Positions 1 to 12,724 are shown, counted from the first letter of the stretch. The stretch is 64,000 bases of DNA from Acanthacorydalis orientalis (GCA_034766995.1 CM068315.1:35915318-35979317), one strand, 5' to 3'. Notes: generated from the sequence alone by a model not told the origin. A program made the numbers and translations.

Positions 1-72
1 AGAAATCTTTTTTAACGACTGTAATGAAAACTTCTCGTCTACAATGGTCTCAACATCATCTCCTATCGTAGA
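1..72 (-). CDS. Candidate partial coding exon at left edge
   Basis: On the minus strand the pyrimidine-rich TATCCTACATCTTATCAG ends in AG at 74-73. The frame that follows in phase 0 stays open for 24 codons to the window edge; it begins STIGDDVETIVDEKF, an ordinary-looking acidic/basic peptide. The same frame is also open upstream to about 128, so it could be a longer exon or chance. A TACTAAC branch-point-like string lies about 55 bases upstream of the AG, which is far for a branch site. The phase suits both donors at 8178 and 38482. The family is not recognised. Confidence 0.35.
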
Positions 73-403
73 CTGATAAGATGTAGGATAAGGTAATCTT
101 TTCCGACAAGTAGAAACTTGAGCTCTATGTTAGTAATGTTTGAGAAGTCGTGTTTTATATACAAAAGAAGAAAATCTCGAAAACAAGTGATTACAGAAAA
201 AGAATCAAAAACCGAGACAAAACACATACACAAAATATACATTCTATTTTTCTATTAATAAAAAGTTAATTAAGGGAGTTTACAATTTTCAATACTATAA
301 TTTACAATAATTATAATTGGCCATTGATATTTGCATTTAAAATAATAAATTTTAATATAGATTTTCTTATAAACGAAATACAGATAAAGCTATTTTTGAA
401 TAT

Positions 404-459
<56 letters not shown>
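404..459. repeat. (AT)n microsatellite
   Basis: A nearly pure AT run with one early C interruption. Confidence 0.95.
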
Positions 460-461
<2 letters not shown>

Positions 462-1321
462 CACTTAGTATTTTATTTATTTCATTAATATTTTATTTAA
501 TGTTTAAAATCAGCAACTTTTATTACAATTATGATAAAAATTATAAGCTTAATAAAAACTATTACAGTCTGCATGGATACAAGTTACTAAAATCTAAAAT
601 GTCCTTTTTATCCGATATAAGCATTAGGTACATCAAGAAAAAGAATCTGTGTAAATGTTATTTCATTATCAGATGAATTCCATAAATTATTTACACCATA
701 TTGTTCTCTTGGTGCACATTCCTTTTTATGTTAGAAAATGAAACTGATTTTATAAACTGCATATTGTATAACATGCCATATACATAACGCTCGAAGAACA
801 TATTAAATTTATAATCAATTATTTATCGCAAGACATCACTAAAAATAGACATGTATTCAAGATCCTTCGTTTATTATCTCCTATAAGATACGGAATAGAA
901 AACAATATATAGCAAAACAATACAACAGTTAACTGTCTGCTTGAATAGATAAAAGCTTGATTTGTCTCTTGTGTATTCAGTTTGCTTTATAGCATACAAA
1001 CAAGACAATGAAATGGGACATTTTGACACACCTCGAATTTTAATTGTAACAACGAAATTTAATAATTTTATCTTAACAAAATATATATTTTCACAAGAGT
1101 TTCGAATATGTTGTAATTATATGAAATGAAATTTAATATTCTAATCTACATAAGTAAATATTACTGCTATGAGAAAACTTTAAATTGAAAATGAAATATT
1201 TTAATTATTTTTTTTGCAATAAGACAATTAATTATAGTACTAGCATACTAGTTAAAGAATTCAAAATTGTGAAATTACATTCACAAATACATTCACGGGT
1301 AATACTGCAACGAATGTATCT

Positions 1322-1334
1322 GTATGTGTGTGTG

Positions 1335-1408
<74 letters not shown>
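1322..1408. repeat. (TG)n-(AT)n compound microsatellite
   Basis: A short TG run leads into about 70 bases of pure AT. Confidence 0.95.
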
Positions 1409-1410
<2 letters not shown>

Positions 1411-2795
1411 TTGTAAACAATTCTACATAAAACCGGTTTTATATCAGGGTATATTACTTTATTTCTCAAAGAAAGTAATGTATTAGTCAAATTACAGTCT
1501 CAAATAAAATAAATTATTATAATCATTCTAAAAGTTTATATTTATAAAAATCTTCCATACACCAACATAATCTGAAAAAATTATGAACCTTCAGCAACCC
1601 CTTAAATAAATAACTCATCAAATAAAACACATTCATTTGCAGACTATTATTATAATCATTACGGTCGTACACAAATGTGTTCAATAATATATTTACATAC
1701 GACATTGATTACAATAATTATGAACTAAATATTCAACGATACTTTCACAACTAATTACAGTGATTATTGTTATTCTGTATACACCAATTCCCTTAAATTA
1801 AAGAGAAATGAAGGTTATCGTATCATTAGACACAAGCTGATACAAGATATAAAGCTCACATCAATAAATATGCATAGTGCATATTTATAACAGAATTATA
1901 CAGAGGTCGTTAGATACGAAGAGAAAATTCGAAAGGTTTGTGTCTGCTACCAGAAGTGCTGTACGGTGGAAGGCATCTAAAGAATATTAACGAATTGTTT
2001 GACATTGTAACCACATTCGCATATACTCTACACCGTACATATTACGAGTATATATATATAAAACACTGAATCTAGTATTTCAAATAATTTAGATAGAAAT
2101 TTGAGAATATCGAAATAAAACGAACTGTTAGTTAAATTAAATATCAACAAAAACATTTTGATAAAATCTTATATAATTTGTTTTTAATTCTAAAAAAAAA
2201 CTTTCGTTCGATAAAATATAAGTACCATAAATAATGACCATCTTGTGATAAATAAAAGATTAAAAGAATAAGAAAATATATTCACTTATTTTTTTATATT
2301 ATTTCTTGTACATAGGAATTAAACCCTACCAAAGACGATAATTATTTTAGCAATGAAATATTTTCTATTGATATAAATTTAATAATTAGAACAGTAATTG
2401 GAGTGCTTAAGGTTAAATTAAGTTTTTTTTTAATAATTTAGGAAAAAACATCTAATTCAATCATTCTAATTCAATAAAATATTTTTCCCTCAAAAATAAC
2501 AAAACTTAATTTATAATAATGACTTTGAAATGATTCTATTTTTTTTTATTCATTATATTTTCAAAAAATGTAATATGGTGTTTAATAAATTACAAGGAAT
2601 GATATTAAAATAACAGAAATAGTTTATCACACATACACATAGATATATGATGCTATTTGTATTATTTATTATTTCATTCATTTATATATACTGTCGATTA
2701 GAAGTTGGCATAGATTTTGAAATGTAGTTCACGATTTCATACGAATAGATTAAGAGTCAAGTATATTAAGCTAAAATGTATTAGCTACGCAAACA

Positions 2796-2796
<1 letters not shown>

Positions 2797-2872
<76 letters not shown>

Positions 2873-2880
2873 GCATATGT
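2797..2880. repeat. (AT)n with periodic ATGCAT
   Basis: AT runs are separated by ATGCAT and ATACAT steps at similar intervals, making an imperfect palindrome about its centre. Confidence 0.95.
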
Positions 2881-3080
2881 ATGTTATAAAATTCAAAACT
2901 AAAACTAGTAGAAATAAACGAAAAATTTCAACATTACTGGTCTCTATGCTGTAGTGCTATTACTCTGAAAGCATCACTGCAATGTTCACACATATTTCAC
3001 GATACCTTAAAAGATGAATAGCGAACTGCAAACATATTTGAAATAGACGTCAAGTATATAATGTGCACTCTATAATATGC

Positions 3081-3082
<2 letters not shown>

Positions 3083-3116
<34 letters not shown>
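3083..3116. repeat. (AT)n microsatellite
   Basis: A short pure AT run about 145 bases before motif copy A. Confidence 0.95.
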
Positions 3117-3117
<1 letters not shown>

Positions 3118-3259
3118 CTCTGCATTTCATTTTGGATCACTAAATAATTACATTTTTTATGATAAAATTAATGATTATATGCAGCGTTAAGTCTGCAGCA
3201 TTTTTAGTTATGAATATATTCAAGTTAATTTGTATAGCTTCCATTTTTGTGAATATTAG

Positions 3260-3312
3260 TTGGTTATTTGGGGTTTAAGGGCACGTCAACTACTAAGGTC
3301 TATAACATCCGA
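3260..3312 (+). repeat. ~50-bp dispersed motif, copy A
   Basis: TTGGTTATTTGGGGTTTAAG, then GGC..GTC, then CTAAGGTC form the core. It aligns with copies at 15911, 45874 and 58569 (minus). It is far more GC-rich than its flanks and is probably the conserved end of a decayed mobile element. Confidence 0.6.
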
Positions 3313-4889
3313 TATTTAATTGTAATTACCAAGAAATGCTAACCACTGATTTATTTCCATACGTAATGAATTTATTCTGACAACGAATATATATCTTTTA
3401 TGTGCAAAAAAAAAATAAAATTTCCTTCGTTAAATATTGTATTGACTCAATTAAGAGATTTAATAATTCTTAAATATAGAACCATGTTAATGAGACTGAT
3501 TTATATATCAAGAATTTAAAAATGAATTAATTAAAAATCTTAATTGTTTAATTACATGTTAATAAATATTTGAAAGACTGAATATTGTTATATTTTCGAC
3601 TTAATAAAAAATATAAAAGATTACTCTAGTCAAGTGTTGTCTATTTTAAAATTTGGATACAAAAGGAAAAACTGTTCTAGAGGGATGATGAGAAATGGAT
3701 TGTGAATAAGATAAAATAAAATATTCAATAGATATGTACGAGTAGTTTAAAATATGATACACACGACATTTATTACGAGTTATCTATAAGGATTAAAACG
3801 TTCCAGAAGAGCTAAATATTGAAAGACAAGTCAGAATTAGAAGTACTATTTAATTTGTTAAAAAAATTAGATTAATAATTCAACGTATAAATCATAAAGA
3901 CGTACGTATTAATAATCATTCATATGAAACATTCAAAATGTCTATTTTATTACAAAGATATGTATCTATTTACCAGCAAATTAAAATCTGCACTAAAACA
4001 AAATAAAAATTCTTTATGTGATCAGATTTTGTATAAAAACGTTAACATATTATATTGTATATTGATCACAACATTTACCATGTTTCGTTTTTAAACGTAC
4101 ATCGCTGTTTAAACAAAGAGGCGGTTAATTTTTCGAAGTTGTCCGAATTAAAATATTGAACATTTTTACAGATTTGTTTACAGCCTTCCACATACTTGCA
4201 AGTATTATATATTAGTATTTATTATTTCAAATAAATGTAATAATAAAAAATTGATGTTCACAAGCTATTTGCATTCTTTTGTAGAATTTAGTAAAAACAT
4301 CTATTTAAAAATATGTTCATTCTCTTATATGTCTCGTATTTTTTTTTTATTTTGAAACGAATAACATTTTAGAATACAAATCTATTTTATATAAATATAA
4401 ACTTATTTTTAAACATTGTTTTTGTTTAATAATGTTTGCTTTTTCTATATAAAATTTCTTTCAAATCAGTGAAAGTTACTAATGAATACTTTAACTCAAC
4501 TATATCCCTTTCTAATCCACTACTTTTCACTTCATTGCATTTAATCTTTCAAAAAATATAATGACTAAAATTGTAATTTAGTTCTTTCAGAGAATAAATG
4601 CTTTTTTTGTAAAATCACAGACCAATTGAAAACTCGGAAAAATCGAATATTAATTCAATTTACTTTTGACTATAGCACGTACCTTTTTAAATGATATATG
4701 TATATAATTTTTGTTTATATAAAGATCCTTTTGAAACATACATACAATATATTATAATTTTATATTCATGTTATATGTACAATTTTCACATTATGAAACT
4801 AAATTGGCGACATTTTTTCAGTTTACAATTCAGTTTAATAATTACCATGAAAAAGAATTGAATAACCAACAACTCGAATAAATTTATAT

Positions 4890-4892
<3 letters not shown>

Positions 4893-4938
<46 letters not shown>
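4893..4938. repeat. (AT)n microsatellite
   Basis: Pure AT run. Confidence 0.95.
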
Positions 4939-4941
<3 letters not shown>

Positions 4942-5430
4942 TAATATTTACGTTGATGTTAGTATTTACTTTATTCTCCACTAAAATTATATTCCTTCTG
5001 CAATCAATATAACACTTCAAATAAACAACAGACAATGAAAAGAATAATTGTTACACTTATTATCTGTATTTAAAACAAAATAATAATAAGGTTGGTATCT
5101 TATTTTTCATTACTTTTCAATAGTTTGGCTTATTAAAAATCTATTAATGAAACAAAATAACAAAAAACTTGATTTTTTATATAAAAGAAACTGTTTATAT
5201 GAAAAAAGTGAAATATTGATAATGGATTAAGAGAAAGAATTAATTAAAAAAGGACACATCACTTTGAGACATTAATGTGAATATTATATTTTTCTATCGT
5301 GAAAATTCATGCCACGTGCAAGTAGGAAAACTGAAAACACCACGTTTCGTATTCCATAAAGTTCTGCATCAGTATGCAAGACGGAACGTCACCCCAATGA
5401 AATCTACAAGTCCGCAGATTTCAGATAGTT

Positions 5431-5456
5431 GCGTACCTGAAAAATGGGAATAGGGT
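5431..5456 (-). promoter_or_regulatory. 3' splice-like site followed by GT (minus strand)
   Basis: The minus strand reads CTATTCCCATTTTTCAG|GTACGC, with AG at 5438-5437 and GT at 5436-5435. The tract is a strong acceptor, and the flanking 5320-5460 is GC-elevated. All three frames downstream stop: phase 0 runs ten codons (VRNYLKSADL), another runs about twenty. It could be a recursive splice site, a non-coding or poison exon, or a short alternative terminal exon for the minus-strand gene. Confidence 0.35.
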
Positions 5457-5839
5457 AGAATCGGTTAGTCTTTTAGATTATTATCTATACACGTAATATT
5501 AGCTGATTTTCTTGTGACTATATTACAATCCATATAGAAAAACGACCTTACGCAATTGAAAAATTGACTGCGGCGCATAAATGATAGGGCTACATTTCAC
5601 ACATTTTAAAAACGGTTACATGAAAATCGATATCAATGCACTCAGATATATCACAATAAAAATTTGTGTACTGTTTGTCACTCGGAAAGTAAATGTGTCG
5701 CAATAAATATCGTTTACAATGTAATTAATGAAATATAATCATGAGTGATGTATTATAAAAGTTATTATGGGATTCATTTATCCACTCATTTATGAGAAAT
5801 CACATTTAGTTAAACACTAATTAAATGTGTGTGTACAAC

Positions 5840-5906
<67 letters not shown>
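5840..5906. repeat. (AT)n-(AC)n-(AT)n
   Basis: An AC run is nested between two AT runs. Confidence 0.95.
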
Positions 5907-5911
<5 letters not shown>

Positions 5912-6718
5912 TTCATTAAGCTGAAAAGAGCAATCTCAAGAAGAAACATTAAGATCAATATAAAGGTATAAAAGTAGGACACGGAAACTAGGGCAACCCT
6001 AAGGGCCTGTTTGCGGTTAAAGCTACGTAGCATATGACACCCGATGAAAAAGGTCGTCTACAAAACATGAAAGTCGAAAGCGTTGCCAGAATATCAGATG
6101 TAAAGGAAAACCACAATCATACTGCAGTATGCAACGTGATTTTGTATAGTTCGTGATTGTATTGCTACAATCTCTATCAAAGCAATATGTAGTTATTTGA
6201 TTTCCTTTAACATTTCTACAATATAAGAAATATAACATATACACAATTCACAAACATTTAAAAAAGAAAGTGTGTACATTGTCAAAAACAAATTATACTC
6301 TATGCGGGTATATACGACTATACCATTAAAACTTCGCTTCTAATAACACATCATCCTTCAATATTTTTATTAAAACTACATTTCAATATAGAACAATATA
6401 AACTTTCAATACCCTTCAAGGTTTTATTGTTTATTATGAAACACAACCCACTAGCATTTACAACTGTTTTTTGTATTACAAGAAAAACTTGTTTGAATTA
6501 TAAATAAATCAAACTAATTGAACTTAACTATATCCTATTAAAAGATCATAATATTTAGTCTACTTTCAAAATGAGCATTTATTTATTTTAAGATTTTTAA
6601 AACCATTTTCAATTTCATAAAAAGTAATTAAAATATCTTACATAATTTTACTATAAAAAAATTTTTTTTTAAACTCTAAAAACAATTTTTACAAAAAGAT
6701 ATACTATGGTTTTTACTT

Positions 6719-6725
6719 ATATATG

Positions 6726-6765
<40 letters not shown>

Positions 6766-6787
6766 CATATATATATATATATATATA
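6719..6787. repeat. (AT)n microsatellite
   Basis: AT run interrupted once by ACATAC. Confidence 0.95.
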
Positions 6788-7490
6788 AAATGAATTAAGC
6801 AAAATAACGTCTGCGAAAAATTGATTAATGTTATTACTTATAAGTAAAAAAAAATTCACTATTCTGCTGACAAACAGAAAAATGATAAAAACCATCAAAC
6901 TCCACTTTATAAATACAAAAATATTGCAAACACACCGTTATTGTTATTATCAACGCATGTAGAATATAAAGTTAATAATCAAAAAATTTGAAAAGCATAC
7001 GACTGTGGTCAAATAATTTAACATTGATAAATGCTTGAAAATAATTAAATCTTCTGTTATGCGTATGAAATTTATGAACATATCCTGCAACATGTTTAAA
7101 AAAATGTTTGATTTGGAAAAAACGAATATAGCGAATGGACTGAAAATAAAATACCAACCCACTGTTTGATTTGAATGGAAGGGACAATGGCTCGGAGCAG
7201 TTGATTTTATGTAAGTTGTCAACCCTTTCGTTCCCAATAACCATTGCGTACGTCAGTTTAATGGCACTAAAAATGTATACAGAATATAAAATTTCCACCG
7301 TGAATTAATTTACATACATCGTAAAACGTACAGGTCGCACAGCAAATGTTTTAAACACATTTGAATAAAATAATTCACATATATTTTTAATTTTTCAATA
7401 CAAATTACTGCCACATGTTGTAATATATTCACATTTATATGTATTTTTCAGAAATATGCACAACTTTATACAATATATACACATAAATAT

Positions 7491-7497
7491 GTGTGTG

Positions 7498-7550
<53 letters not shown>
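7491..7550. repeat. (TG)n-(AT)n compound
   Basis: A short TG stretch is followed by a pure AT run. Confidence 0.95.
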
Positions 7551-7552
<2 letters not shown>

Positions 7553-8170
7553 CGTAAATTAATAACCAATATTTGTCGAATAAAACATATGAAAAATAAT
7601 TAAGCTACACGAAAAGTATAATCTAATTTGTATTGATTTTTTTAAGGCATTAAACAAGCATGATGAGTAGAATTTAATGAAAATTAATAAAGAAATATGT
7701 ATACTTCAAATAATAAGATGTTTTTTATTGTTGAATTAACAAACATATTTTAGTGTAATAATAAGTTTCACTAAATAGAGGTTAATTTCTATTTTTTTTT
7801 TATAACCGTAATTTATTCACAATGAATTTTTTTTTAACTAATTGCATTTTCACGTCAGCCACTGAGGATTATTATATGTGATTGAATAGTTGACAAAATT
7901 ATCTCAGATTGAACTTAAGATATCAACTACCTTCAAATATCTTATAGCGCCATTTAACTTATATAGGGCATTAAACTTTGTATAATTTCCATCCTACACA
8001 TCATCGCAGAAGAGGCGTACAACCATGTTAATAGATGCAAACGCTTATTATAATTAGACGTGCTTAGTGAACACTCTCTACGTTTATTAAATAAAATTAA
8101 CGATCTATACGCAACTCTCAACTGACATAATTAACAACAGCTGCATTACTAACGTACATAAAAATATATA

Positions 8171-8181
8171 TTAATTACCTG
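8171..8181 (-). promoter_or_regulatory. 5' splice donor of the His-rich exon
   Basis: Read on the minus strand the junction is CAG|GTAATTAA. The last exonic base is 8179 and the intronic GT is 8178-8177. It matches the metazoan donor consensus and falls between codons 260 and 261, so the next exon must begin in phase 0. Confidence 0.85.
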
Positions 8182-8958
8182 ATGTTGGTCGTAATATTCT
8201 GGACCTCCGTTAGCGAACCTGTATCGAAATGGACTATGTACTGGACAAGTCACGTGGTATGGGCTTTCAATCTGTCGACTTGGCGTAACAGCCACTGGAG
8301 GCATAGGATCAGAAGATCTTCCTGGTCTATCACACCATCGTGGAGGAGTTGCCGTTGTATGCATTTGATTACAACTTCCGTGAAGAGATATATTGCTCGA
8401 TCCCATTGGTATCGACATAGGCATCGAATTAGAAATAGGCAACGACATTGGTGCCGCAGGAGCCGAAATACCTTGATGGTAACCATGACCGAGATGTAAA
8501 TGTGAATGGGAATGATGATGTAGATCTCGGTCGTACATTGTGCCTCGTTGTTGTGTATGTGGTGTATCACGGCCACTTGAAGGTAATGTCTCTCGTTCTT
8601 GTAATGCCGTATGAGAAGAATGAGGAGTGATTCGACCGTCACGATCTGTCTGCAGCGTGCTTTGTAACGGTATTCCGTGTGGTGTCATACGTCCGTGATG
8701 AGAATACTCATGAAAAAGTGTCGTGTGTGACGAGTGAGGCGTCATATGCCCTTCTCGGTCGAGATGGTGATGTGAGTGAGGTGTACATCTACCTCCACCA
8801 ACTTCAACCCGATCTACCATGTGTGGTTCAGCACCAGTTGTGTGGTATCCATGATGTGGATGAGCGTGTAAAGCTCCGTGGGAGGGCAGTTGCTGCTGGC
8901 TTCCATGCGGATGGGGACTTGGACCCCAACCGCTTCCTGATGAATATGAATGATCCAT
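8179..8958 (-). CDS. First coding exon of a His/Ser/Pro-rich protein (gene unidentified)
   Basis: This is a 260-codon exon, markedly GC-richer than its surroundings. The start is the ATG at 8958-8956, with A at -3 and G at +4; an in-frame TAA lies at 8976-8974. Two codons further upstream is a TTG, which is unlikely as a eukaryotic start. The exon ends CAG|GTAATT, with the donor GT at 8178-8177, exactly in phase 0; the frame read past it meets a stop within ten codons. The protein begins MDHSYSSGSGWGP. It is His-rich over residues 16-165 and carries five Thr-Pro-His motifs (59, 73, 92, 111, 132). Met/Ser/Pro-rich sequence follows at 170-190, then several TP/SP sites and a tail ending YYDQHQ. 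No signal peptide, membrane segment or folded domain is visible, so this is probably a disordered, cytosolic or nuclear N-terminal region. Channel, receptor and transcription-factor genes can all have such isoform-specific N-termini, and I cannot choose among them. Confidence 0.88.
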
Positions 8959-9007
8959 TTTCAAAAGATCTTTTTATACGTTTATATCACTTTGGGTCAT
9001 TAATTCC

Positions 9008-9024
9008 ACTGGACAAGAAAATCT
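9008..9024 (-). promoter_or_regulatory. Candidate 5'UTR splice acceptor upstream of the His-rich exon
   Basis: On the minus strand a pyrimidine-rich run ATTTTCTTGTCCAG ends in AG at 9010-9009, about 50 bases upstream of the ATG at 8958. If used, the exon would be 9008-8179 and a non-coding leader exon would lie nearer the promoter-like region at 10.1-10.4 kb. A second AG, in TACTCACAG just upstream (near 9023), is an alternative. This is inference from sequence only. Confidence 0.4.
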
Positions 9025-10107
9025 GTGAGTATTATTTTTTTTCTATCTATTTTAAATTAACACTGCGTTGTCACCAAAGCGGTAGATATGTATTTTTTAT
9101 ATACACCGCTTGTTTATATTATAACGAATAATTTTACAACTGATTTAATATGATTCTACATTAAAAAGTATCGTTGCATTTAATCAATATATTAAATATA
9201 ATATAGACATAGAGAGAATTCTTTTAATTTCTTTCGAATATAGATACCGTTGGTCATTACAGTAACCTCATGGATAATAATAATTATGTGAAGATATATG
9301 CATTAACGATTTTAGAATTCATTCGCTTGGAGAATTGCCGACAAAACATTATAGATAATAATATCTCAAATAAATCCAGTTAAGTTACATTAATTTCATC
9401 TATCTAATAAACTATTAAATAATTCGATATTTGAAACAACATTTATATTATATATTAATAATCTTTTACATGTATACACTACAGAGGCCACACTAAGCAC
9501 CCGAAAATTTTTATTCTACAAATACAATTATCAAAATCTACATACTTATACAAAAATATTCCCTGTTTAAATAATATGATGACTGATACATCATAATAAA
9601 AAGTTTAAATTATTTTTCAACATATTTGACCTAGCATTTAAGTCAAAACCTATTAAAAGCGAATGTAAATAATGGCATGATTCAATATGGCCGGTTGATA
9701 TGCTTATTATTATTATTATTAAAGTTACATTTTATTTACTACACATTTTTATCTTATTACTTGGGTAATTTTTTGAATGAGGAATAAATGCGATATTTAA
9801 TTTATATATCTTTTATAGAGAATATTTAATATTTCGAAAATTAATATTTTCCTACGTGTTTAATTTTATTAAATAACAAGGAACACTTAAAAATGTAAGT
9901 ATCAAAAATATTTAAAAAGAAAAAGTTCAACAAGTAAAAACCACAACTAGTGTCCAACAAAAATCACTGAGACATCACTCGTTCAATATACCACTATATG
10001 ATTTCGTGTCGACACAAACAACGATTTTGCAAAGAATTTCACCACAATGCATGAAGCTCTGCCATAAAAAAATAATATATATCTCTGATATCGCATAAAA
10101 ATAAACG
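9025..10107. other. Presumed 5'UTR or first-intron region
   Basis: It separates the promoter-like block from the His-rich exon. Contents are AT-rich unique sequence and a (TTA)n stretch at 9703-9720; no supported frame. Confidence 0.45.
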
Positions 10108-10142
10108 AAGAACCTATAGCTAAAGTCAGAGCACCTTTTATA
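10108..10142 (-). promoter_or_regulatory. TATA box and presumed start region, minus strand
   Basis: The minus strand carries TATAAAAG at 10142-10135, just downstream (minus direction) of a CpG-rich, GC-elevated block at 10150-10450. A transcription start would be expected about 25-30 bases further on, near 10110. That places it about 1.15 kb upstream of the ATG at 8958, the right direction to drive the His-rich exon. TATA-like strings are frequent in AT-rich DNA, so the support comes mainly from the adjoining GC-rich block. Confidence 0.45.
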
Positions 10143-10149
10143 AGCTACA

Positions 10150-10450
10150 GCTTTTATGTTTTGACATCGCCGGTAGTGAATTATCCGTACCGTCTTCTAC
10201 CGTTCCAGCCCTAACACTGCGCGTCGTGACTGAGACACCAGCGCCGCGACGGCATGGACGCACAGCATCGGCCCCACTGCGCAACAGCCAATCGCTGGCT
10301 CACATTCGGCCGCACACATACATACAAGCTCATGGACACCGACGCACATGCACGTGCACACATACCTACTGACATACAAATACACGTCACCTACTTCTAG
10401 TTGCCTGGTACTGACACACTAGCAGTACCTCAACGCTAGATGGTGGATGT
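10150..10450 (-). promoter_or_regulatory. CpG-rich promoter-proximal island
   Basis: This is one of the few GC-elevated, CpG-dense blocks in the window. It contains a CCAAT motif at 10288-10292 (plus strand) and the palindrome TGCACGTGCA at 10349-10358, which includes an E-box CACGTG. It lies directly upstream of the TATA-like motif at 10142-10135, in the order expected for a minus-strand promoter. A minus-strand reading frame across it (Cys/Val-rich) looks like a by-product of CA-rich composition and is not annotated. Confidence 0.5.
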
Positions 10451-11049
10451 TGGTGTGTTTACAAAAGACCAAACACACCAAAAAACCGCACTACAAAAAC
10501 ATTGTCATACCTACACATGCAAACCCCCCTCCCACACACACATATCATTCTGGAAGGACAACAATCCATTATAAGACCTTGTTTGCCTACTTATTAGATC
10601 AACAGCCACTCAAAATAATCAAAAATGCGTTTTCAAATAAAGAGAATCGCAATTTATCCACAATGCTCATAAGATGTACAATACTTTCTTATAATTTTTT
10701 GGGATAAAAAAACGATATATATACACATACAATTACAGAAGTTTGGAAGTAATAAAAAAGAATAAAAAATGATTTTTTTTCAAATTGTCAATATATTTTT
10801 AACAAAAATAAAATATTAGTATAGACTAAAGTCTATAGTATAAACATAATTTAGAATAATTTTATATAAAGTAGTGAACATAATTTAAAAAATAAAATTT
10901 TAATATATAAAGAAAATTATGTTACACTGACTAATGTAATAAAAGTGGTTTTTATTAATATACTTTATGAAATTATGCCACGTTCAATATCGGATTTATT
11001 TATAATCAAAAGTGTTCGATTGTACATCACCTGATGTACAATAATTAAA

Positions 11050-11054
<5 letters not shown>

Positions 11055-11116
<62 letters not shown>
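11055..11116. repeat. (AT)n microsatellite
   Basis: AT run with one ATGTAT step near its end. Confidence 0.95.
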
Positions 11117-12338
11117 CATGAATTTAATTATAAATGTAAGCAGAGATGTGAGCGTTCAAAGCGATTTGATATTCTTATAATTAATAAATTATTAATACCT
11201 ATAAATTAATGTTCATCATCAGACGTTCGCAATAACCGTACGTAATCTATAATCTATACCAACATTTATATAATCGGTCCATCTACTACACAAATAGTAT
11301 TGATTTAAAACATATGCGTCGTCTTTTCGAAGAATTATACGTATTTGTGAATCATGGTCGACATGGTAACCCATAACTTAGTAAAACCTTGCCACAACGT
11401 GAGATAAGATAGATAGCAGGAATAAGTAAAAGGATTACGACATTAGGCAGGTCGTGGAGTTCGGTTTACGAAATGCTTGATTTTATTAAATCCTCATCAT
11501 TCTGATCATCACATTCTATGAATTGGAAATGCTAGACTGCAACGTACTAATACCTATCTATATTTATTTTACAAGTACGCGATTAGGCTCAAATATCTAT
11601 AGTTTAAATTTTGCACTCATAGTATATGTTTCGTATTATATCCAGATTATATTTGTAATTGAAAAGATTTATAATCGAATATTATATAAATGACAAAAAT
11701 GAAACATAAAAGAGTTTGATTTATAAAAAAAACAACTAAATTTTTTTCTTTGCACAAAAAAACTATTCTCTACACCGTTATATTTATTTTTTTTTTAAGT
11801 AGATGTTGTACAAAATCAAGTTTATTGAATGAAATGATATTAAAAAAGTGCAAAAGTAAACATTGCAAAATTTCAATTTACAATTATTAACGATTGAAAA
11901 TAGTTTCATTTAAATCAAGACACTAATAAAAAAAATATACAATTATAATAAACGAGGGTAGAATACATATAACAAATTTAAATCAAATATTTCATAGCAA
12001 GAATGTAAATTACATTTCAAAACATGTAAAATTATTAACATAATTTTATTATTTTTTCATTCCAAAATGATTATGAAGTATTTAAATTTTATTGAAAGTA
12101 ACTTCGTATTTTTCAAATAATGTTGATCGTCATACAAATGGCAATATTTCATGTTATTCAACATAAATAATTACAAATATATATAATACAAAAAGTAACA
12201 CGTTTGTAACAGAATTAAAGTAACTTAAAATTTTTGTTTTGCTTTATATCTTAATCAACATGACTAAATTTTCTAAAAAAAACTTATCACAAATGTGTTT
12301 GATTTATAAATGAATTGACACTATTGACGGTTATGGCA

Positions 12339-12339
<1 letters not shown>

Positions 12340-12402
<63 letters not shown>

Positions 12403-12436
12403 TATATATATATATACATATTATATATATATATAA
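12340..12436. repeat. (AT)n with duplicated ACATATT spacer
   Basis: A long AT run is followed by two copies of ACATATT each leading into further AT repeats. Confidence 0.95.
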
Positions 12437-12681
12437 TGAAAACGCGTGTATAACTTTAACATAAATATAACTACTGATAGATTAATATTTGTATAGCAAA
12501 TTTATTAAAATAGAAACTAAATATCAATTCATTAAACATATTAAAACATTGTGAAATACATTATAAATATGTATTTTTAAGTGTCATTATACAAAATAAT
12601 TTATCATTTCCATAAAACTATTCATACACTCTTAATTTGTGAAGAAGAGATACCAATTATAATGGCATTTATATATAAATA

Positions 12682-12683
<2 letters not shown>

Positions 12684-12724
<41 letters not shown>
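12684..12724. repeat. (AT)n microsatellite
   Basis: Pure AT run. Confidence 0.95.

Larger units (their letters stand above)
73..5430. other. Non-coding, intron-like
   Basis: AT-rich unique sequence with (AT)n tracts and dispersed-motif copy A at 3260. No coding frame is supported. It is probably intron of the minus-strand gene. Confidence 0.6.
5457..8170. other. Non-coding, intron-like
   Basis: It lies between the 5436 splice-like site and the donor of the His-rich exon. A slightly GC-higher patch at 5990-6130 carries no usable frame. The minus-strand frames at 6950-7300 lack coding composition. Confidence 0.6.

Noticed and set aside
8149..8178. Nine extra residues after the His-rich exon
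   Set aside because: They follow a consensus donor and are AT-rich intron sequence; the frame stops at once.
8182..9131. Plus-strand and second-frame minus ORFs over the His-rich exon
   Set aside because: They are shadows of the 260-codon exon, which has the better start, donor and composition.
10197..10385. 62-codon minus-strand frame rich in Cys, Val and Met
   Set aside because: It lies in a CpG/CA-rich promoter-like block and its composition follows the CA steps; no splice sites support it.
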